A stretch of 64,000 nt of DNA, from contig OZ241994.1 in NCBI GenBank assembly GCA_965204525.1, forward strand, positions 5,456,001 through 5,520,000, written 5' to 3'. Shown here piece by piece: positions 59,559 through 64,000 of the stretch. The first letter of the stretch is position 1. Every line of letters begins with the position of its first letter. The notes below the pieces were generated by a model. It was given only the letters and a program-made list of their open reading frames with translations. It had not been told where the DNA came from and searched no databases. Both the position numbers and the translations under genes were made by a program. The DNA is from Bin5 sp965204525 (GTDB taxonomy: Bacteria; Chloroflexota; Anaerolineae; Caldilineales; Caldilineaceae).

Positions 59559-61187
59559 ATGGAAGATTCTCCAACACCGCGTCCGAATTTTGTCCTCATC
59601 CTTGTGGACGACATGGGCTTCTCCGATATCGGCTGTTACGGATCGGAAATCCGGACGCCCAACCTGGACAAGCTGGCCCATGACGGAATGCGGTTCTCCC
59701 AGATGTACAATTATGCTCGTTGCTGCCCGACACGAGCCTGCATGCTCACCGGCGCCTACCCCCATCAGGCCGGAATTGGCCACATGATGGAAAACACCGG
59801 CTCGCCTTCATACCAGGGATACTTGCGCGACGACGTGGTGACCATCGCAGAGGCACTCAAAAGCGGTGGCTACCGCACCTACATGTCCGGCAAATGGCAT
59901 GTAGGCGGCGCATACGACCCAACCCGGCCGGAAAGCTGGCGGCCCGGCGAAGAGGGACATCCTACGCCTCGCCAGCGCGGGTTTGACCGCTATTACGGTA
60001 CGCTGGACGGTGCTGGCAGCTTCTTCGCGCCCTACTCCCTGATGGAGGACGATTCTTTTGTCAACCTCGGGGCGGAGTCCGGGAGTCAGAGAAAAGGGCA
60101 GACAGATCAGACCGGTGCGGACGGCGCCTACTATTACACTGACGCCATCAGCGGCCAGGCTGTAAAGATGATTGAAGAAGCTTCGCTAACCGAAGATCCC
60201 TTCTTCCTCTACGTGTCCTACACTGCCCCCCACTGGCCGCTCCACGCCCTACCGCAAGATATCGCCAAGTACGAAGGGACTTATCGCAACGGAGGGTGGG
60301 ACACGCTGCGTACTGCCCGGCATGAGGAACTGAAAGGGATGGGGCTTCTTGACAGCCGCTGGCAGATCTCCCCCCGCGATGAGTCCGCGCCCCCGTGGGA
60401 GGATACCCGCAATCAGGACTGGGAAGACATGCGTATGGCCGTCTATGCCGCGCAAATTGACCGGATGGACCAGGGAGTCGGGCGAATTCTGGCTGCGCTA
60501 GAGGCTTCGCAGCTTGACGAGAACACGCTCATTCTCTTCCTTTCTGATAACGGCGGTTGCGCTGAATTCCTCTCGGAGAACGGCTGGGTCGACCGCTACA
60601 GCGACTGGACGCCGGATGGCAGACCAATGCGGGTCGGTAACGATCCCGATATCCTTCCCGGCGGCCCGCATACCTTTATGAGCTACGATCTCCCTTGGGC
60701 GAACGCCTCCAACGCGCCCTTCCGGCTGTACAAGCATTGGGTTCACGAGGGCGGCATCTCCACGCCCCTGATCGCCCATTGGCCCTCAACCATTCAACCC
60801 AGTCAGATCGTACACGAAGCCTGTCACATTATCGATATCCTGCCAACTCTCCTTGACGCCGCCGGCATTGCCCAACCTGAAGAGTACAACGGGCAGCCGA
60901 TCTCGCCGATGGAAGGAGAAAGCTTTCTGCCCCTGCTGAGAGGCGCGAAATGGAGCCGGCAGGGCCATATTTTCTGGGAACACGAAGGCAATCGAGCCGT
61001 CAGGTTGGGCCGGTGGAAACTGGTCAGCAAACATGGAGGCCGATGGGAACTCTACGACATGCTGGACGACCGGACCGAACTGAACGATCTGAGCGGGAAG
61101 AACCGCCCCAAGGTAGGCGAGTTCGCGGGCCTCTATCACGTCTGGGCCGAACGAGTTGGTGTGCTTCCTTGGCCCCTCAGGTGTTGA
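59559..61187 (+). CDS. Arylsulfatase (alkaline-phosphatase superfamily)
   Basis: Start at ATG 59559 (MEDSPTPRPNFVLILVDDMG), with GGAG upstream; 542 residues. Metal-binding LVDDMGFSDIGCYG, signature RCCPTRACMLTGAYPHQAG (Cys55 in C-x-P-x-R becomes formylglycine), KWHVGG, and LFLSDNGG. C-terminal RWKLVSKHGGRWELYDMLDDRTELNDLS. No signal peptide. Closest to arylsulfatase A-type enzymes. Distinct subfamily from the 8098-9585 sulfatase; no anaerobic or FGE-type maturase gene is visible in the window. Confidence 0.92.
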   Translation: MEDSPTPRPNFVLILVDDMGFSDIGCYGSEIRTPNLDKLAHDGMRFSQMYNYARCCPTRACMLTGAYPHQAGIGHMMENTGSPSYQGYLRDDVVTIAEALKSGGYRTYMSGKWHVGGAYDPTRPESWRPGEEGHPTPRQRGFDRYYGTLDGAGSFFAPYSLMEDDSFVNLGAESGSQRKGQTDQTGADGAYYYTDAISGQAVKMIEEASLTEDPFFLYVSYTAPHWPLHALPQDIAKYEGTYRNGGWDTLRTARHEELKGMGLLDSRWQISPRDESAPPWEDTRNQDWEDMRMAVYAAQIDRMDQGVGRILAALEASQLDENTLILFLSDNGGCAEFLSENGWVDRYSDWTPDGRPMRVGNDPDILPGGPHTFMSYDLPWANASNAPFRLYKHWVHEGGISTPLIAHWPSTIQPSQIVHEACHIIDILPTLLDAAGIAQPEEYNGQPISPMEGESFLPLLRGAKWSRQGHIFWEHEGNRAVRLGRWKLVSKHGGRWELYDMLDDRTELNDLSGKNRPKVGEFAGLYHVWAERVGVLPWPLRC

Positions 61188-61225
61188 GGGCGGCAACCTT
61201 CCCGCGCCCGCCAAATTCGCACGGC

Positions 61226-61975
61226 TCAATGAGGGGTCAGTTGGATCTGCGTACCGTCCTTCCACTGTACGTCATAGAAGCAACGACCGGGAGGCGTGTT
61301 GGCCCGGATCCATGATACGAGCCCCCGGTCTTCTATCCTGCCCCAGACGGTAAAAGTGTAGTCCGTCTCCGCCAGGATCTCCTCCAAACGCGACCACGCT
61401 GTTTGCAGGTATCCGGCATGGAAACACAGGGAGACCGTCGCTTCGACTTCGACCAGCAAGTTGAGCATTTCGTCAACTGTTTCCTTCGTATAGCCCAATT
61501 CTCCTTCTTCGACGGTCCAACCGAGCGAAAGAAACGCCTGGGGCAAAATACGATTGCACAAGCCAATAAACTCGTCCGGCTTGAAGACAGGCTTGTCGCC
61601 CCCCGGGCCGGCCAGGATGTCGGCATTGACACACAGCGGTATCTTGCCGAGCGCTTGTTGCTTGGCGTAGTTCAGACAGTGGGTAACCGCTTCAGGAGAC
61701 TTGAAGTCAAGTTTCGCGCCCTTCCCCGCCTCGATGGTCAGGTCCAACCACTTCTCAAAGCCCAGGTCACTCTCTGTCACCGGCGGATGGGCCATTATGA
61801 TCTCTCCGCCGACAACAGAGATGTCCCCTTCAATGAAGTGGACATTCGGGTCGGACAAGGCGTCAAGCAGGGCCTGCGAGCTGTTGGCGCCGTGAATCCA
61901 ACCAATGTCGCCCGGGCGTTTGACACCCAGCGCATCCATGATCGGCAGCCACCGGTCGGCGAGCGCAATGGCCAT
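61226..61975 (-). CDS. FAM151/menorin-domain (DUF2181) protein
   Basis: 249 residues. The sequence follows the FAM151 core: IGWIHGANSSQALLDAL, VHFIEGDISVVGGEIIMAHPPVTESDLGFEKWLDL, GAKLDFKSPEAV, CVNADILAGPGG, FLSLGWTVEE and YTFTVWGRIED. This fold resembles glycerophosphodiester phosphodiesterase barrels (E-x-D and H positions are present in FIEGD and AHPP), and the domain is best known from animals (menorin, FAM151A/B). AAGGAG precedes the ATG. Encoded 30 bases after a YbjN-like gene. Enzymatic activity is likely but unproven. Confidence 0.8.
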   Translation of the reverse strand: MAIALADRWLPIMDALGVKRPGDIGWIHGANSSQALLDALSDPNVHFIEGDISVVGGEIIMAHPPVTESDLGFEKWLDLTIEAGKGAKLDFKSPEAVTHCLNYAKQQALGKIPLCVNADILAGPGGDKPVFKPDEFIGLCNRILPQAFLSLGWTVEEGELGYTKETVDEMLNLLVEVEATVSLCFHAGYLQTAWSRLEEILAETDYTFTVWGRIEDRGLVSWIRANTPPGRCFYDVQWKDGTQIQLTPH

Positions 61976-62005
61976 GACAATCTCCTTCTCTGGGCAGGGC
62001 TGTTG

Positions 62006-62431
62006 CTACGGGGCTGACATTTCAAAGTGAGGGTCGGTGGCAGTCCTGGACAGGGGGCCGGCCAGTTCGCGAGTGTAGTGGATAAGGGCATCCATTGTCG
62101 CGGCAAAGAGGGTGAAGGACAGGGCGGCCAGCGGCAGATCGGCCAGGAGAGAAACATCGCCGTCGCTGTCTGTAGCGAATCGGACGAGGCGCATCGACTG
62201 ATTCAGGTTCAGCAGGAGCGACGTCAGCCTATCTCTGCACTCCGGCGTGGGAAGAGGAGTAAGGGGCGTGACGGCAAAGTGTAGATATTCTTCGCCGGCT
62301 GCCACATAAAGATCATACTCCTCGTCCTGTTCGTCTGCGAACGTACTGCGCCAGATACCGTTCTCGACCGTTTCAAACCCCCACTCGTAACGTTCAAACA
62401 GCGCTGGAATGTCCACCCATTGCTGACTCAT
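62006..62431 (-). CDS. YbjN-like small protein
   Basis: 141 residues, soluble alpha/beta. WGFETVENGIWRSTFADEQDEEYDLYV, LHFAVTPLTPLP and LLNLNQSMRLVRFATDSDGDVSLLADLP match the general pattern of YbjN/type III secretion chaperone-like domains. Function unknown. Followed 30 bases later by the FAM151-domain gene, and preceded by the 92-residue gene, both on the same strand. Confidence 0.65.
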   Translation of the reverse strand: MSQQWVDIPALFERYEWGFETVENGIWRSTFADEQDEEYDLYVAAGEEYLHFAVTPLTPLPTPECRDRLTSLLLNLNQSMRLVRFATDSDGDVSLLADLPLAALSFTLFAATMDALIHYTRELAGPLSRTATDPHFEMSAP

Positions 62432-62461
62432 TGACGGCGTGCGCTTGGCGCTGCCTTGATT

Positions 62462-62740
62462 CTACCCTCGCACTCGTGTGCCCAGATGACGCAGACGTGA
62501 GCGAGGATGATCTACCGCGAGCGCAACTTCGTCAGCAGTAAGACCGGTTGCCGCCTCCAAATCCATCATTGTGCGAAAGGAACTGTCGGTCAATTTCAGC
62601 ACCTTCTCCCGTTCGAATTCGCTAAGCTTGTGGCCGATGAGGGTCGCCTCCGGGTTCTCGAGAAGCTTTCTCCGACAGTCCAAGCACATCCACGTATGAC
62701 CGATTATAATAAGGAAATCTCTGACCCTGGCCTGTGCCAT
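62462..62740 (-). CDS. Small protein with RiPP-leader-like / LigA-like helical domain
   Basis: 92 residues, GGGAG before the ATG. FLIIIGHTWMCLDCRRKLLENPEATLIGHKLSEFEREKVLKL resembles the short helical domain of Nif11/Franean1_4349-type peptide leaders and LigA-like subunits (KLLxNPEAxLxGxxLSExER). A CxxC (MCLDC) is present, but the C-terminus (LRHLGTRVRG) is not an obvious core peptide and no modifying enzyme is encoded close by. May simply be a small regulatory protein. Confidence 0.6.
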   Translation of the reverse strand: MAQARVRDFLIIIGHTWMCLDCRRKLLENPEATLIGHKLSEFEREKVLKLTDSSFRTMMDLEAATGLTADEVALAVDHPRSRLRHLGTRVRG

Positions 62741-62874
62741 TCGAATTCTCCCGGTTCTTCCTCAGACCTTCCTGATTGCTGCTTCCGTAGCAGTAACGTC
62801 TATCTCTGGCGCCAACCGGGCATCGCCGCGTAGAACGAAGCAGATCTACGCACTTAGGTTACGGACCGAAAAAA

Positions 62875-63687
62875 CTAGGGGGCTTGTTCCAGTGCCGATC
62901 CTAATTCTATGGCCGGATGCTCTACCAGTCCTACGTCTCCGACTGGCCAAATGGCAAACCAGGCCTTCCCAATAACGAATTCTTGCGACAGTTGGCCCCA
63001 CGTGCGCGTGTCAGACGACGCCGGGCGGTTGTCTCCCAACACATACAAGTAACCGGGAGCGACTGTCTGCGCCTGAATGTCTCGTGCGATCGGGACCTGC
63101 TCATAAGGCTCACTGACATTCAGCCCGTTTACAATCAAGGCCCCGTCTCGAAACTCAACCGTGTCCCCCGGCAGCCCGATGACTCGCTTGATGTAATCCT
63201 GAGATGGGTTATTGGGGTAGTGGAAGACGATGACGTCTCCACGACTATACTCCCCCAATCGATAGGCCAATTTGTTCACAAGCAGGTACTGACCGTGCTG
63301 GAAGTTCGGCTCCATCGACTGCCCTTCGATGCGATAGTTCTGTACAAGGCTGCGGATGACAAGAAAAATGAGAACTGCTAGAATGACCGTCTCCAGCGTC
63401 TCCCGCAGCAATGACTTGAAACCCGCAACCTCTTCGTCACCTTGTTCGAGTGCAAACACGGCTTGCCCGTCACCCATAGGCACAGCGCCTCCGGTTGGGA
63501 CGGCAGTCGCCATGGAATTCGGGCCAGGTAGAGACGGGTCAGTTCCTCGTTCCATCGTAGGCCGGGACAACGGTTGGTCCGCCGATGTGAGGTCGCTGTC
63601 AGGTGATGGAGCCGAGTCGGGGTCGCTTTGGGCCGGCAATTCGGATTCAGTATCCACTACCTGCGGGTTTTTCCTATCTTGGCGCAA
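62875..63687 (-). CDS. lepB: Type I signal peptidase
   Basis: 270 residues from TTG 63687. An acidic, Pro/Ser-rich N-terminus of about 90 residues precedes one TM helix (TVILAVLIFLVIRSLV). Catalytic Ser is S124 in EGQSMEPN and Lys K167 in DYIKRVIGLPGD; further boxes are VNKLAYRLGEYSRGDVIVFHYP and GDNRPASSDTRTWG. It removes signal peptides at the outer face of the membrane. The N-terminal extension is long for the family and the TTG has no strong binding site, so translation may start later, for example at an internal ATG (63555 or 63513). Confidence 0.92.
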   Translation of the reverse strand: MRQDRKNPQVVDTESELPAQSDPDSAPSPDSDLTSADQPLSRPTMERGTDPSLPGPNSMATAVPTGGAVPMGDGQAVFALEQGDEEVAGFKSLLRETLETVILAVLIFLVIRSLVQNYRIEGQSMEPNFQHGQYLLVNKLAYRLGEYSRGDVIVFHYPNNPSQDYIKRVIGLPGDTVEFRDGALIVNGLNVSEPYEQVPIARDIQAQTVAPGYLYVLGDNRPASSDTRTWGQLSQEFVIGKAWFAIWPVGDVGLVEHPAIELGSALEQAP

Positions 63688-64000
63688 TGGCTTGGGTCCG
63701 ATTTCTTAGCGTAGACGCCCCATTCCAGGGGCAAGAGTGTATGCAAATTATATCATTCCACTTGAAAGGCAGATAATCGAGACATAAAGAGGGTAAAGAT
63801 CTTTCCTGGAGATTGGAACCGAAATTGAGAAAGTTGCTGGTCGCTGCATTCGACTCACAGTACTGAAGGACCTATTCTCGCCAAAGACCTCAGAACTCAG
63901 AGTGAAGGGCTCTTCATCTCGCTAACAGGATATACCCGGCTTATCCTCTCGAACCACCCCCTTTATCCCAAATGAATAACCCAACTATCCCAAATGGAGT
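63688..64000. other. Gene-free right end of the window
   Basis: No credible ORF, tRNA or terminator hairpin seen. AT-rich compared with the rest; likely the promoter region of the signal peptidase gene on the minus strand. Confidence 0.5.

Overview
The window looks like chromosomal DNA of a bacterium from the Chloroflexota, possibly a Caldilineales or Anaerolineae relative. This is inferred from gene content: secreted proteins with Thr/Pro-rich PTRTPT linkers, LysM plus L,D-transpeptidase pairs, NMT1-type lipoprotein transporters, CoxLMS-type molybdenum hydroxylases, many phytanoyl-CoA-type dioxygenases, amidohydrolases and sulfatases. No rRNA, tRNA or CRISPR array was seen. Coding density is high and genes run in co-directional blocks with many ATGA or TAATG stop/start overlaps.

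Region 1-4.5 kb. An operon of a Uma2-family endonuclease gene and an NmrA-like reductase gene (minus strand) has been split by a 3,079-bp mobile element (1299-4377). The element has 24-bp terminal inverted repeats (22/24 match), an exact 8-bp target duplication (TCGTATCG) and an IS1595/ISXO2-type transposase. It also carries passenger genes: a secreted Thr/Pro-rich protein, a 50-residue basic protein and a possible opposing small ORF. Several strongly structured non-coding segments lie between them. Removing the element plus one duplication copy restores an uninterrupted Uma2 reading frame of about 202 codons.

Region 4.6-23.2 kb. A nearly unidirectional catabolic block: an NMT1/THI5-type ABC importer (binding protein, two permeases, ATPase), dihydropyrimidinase, beta-ureidopropionase, a CoxL/CoxM/CoxS-type molybdenum hydroxylase with an unknown multi-pass membrane protein encoded between its subunits, a nucleotidyltransferase, a cyclase-family metal hydrolase, and DUF1116 plus FdrA proteins (the oxamate carbamoyltransferase-type pair). 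Together these suggest uptake and ring opening of an N-heterocycle (pyrimidine, hydantoin or purine-derived), with salvage of the carbamoyl nitrogen. A sulfatase gene interrupts the block on the other strand.

Region 23.3-29.6 kb. Housekeeping and envelope genes: GNAT acetyltransferase, RRM RNA-binding protein, TrmD, membrane-anchored M23 peptidase and an ABC exporter.

Region 29.5-49.7 kb. Carbohydrate and organic-acid catabolism: amidohydrolase, PhyH dioxygenase and rhamnonate-dehydratase-like enolase; phosphotransferase, Gfo/Idh/MocA oxidoreductase, UlaG-like hydrolase and PfkB kinase; a CUT1-type sugar ABC importer with a long structured leader; a VCBS/ASPIC repeat lipoprotein; two tandem 14-TM MFS transporters; a second PhyH protein, two related amidohydrolases and a Rieske ferredoxin.

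Region 49.8-64 kb. M20 peptidase, a LysM/SH3/glycosidase-like secreted protein, a hotdog thioesterase, peptide deformylase with a classical terminator, DUF3105 and two L,D-transpeptidases, a class III aminotransferase, a second sulfatase, a FAM151/menorin-domain protein next to a YbjN-like protein, a small RiPP-leader-like protein, and signal peptidase I.
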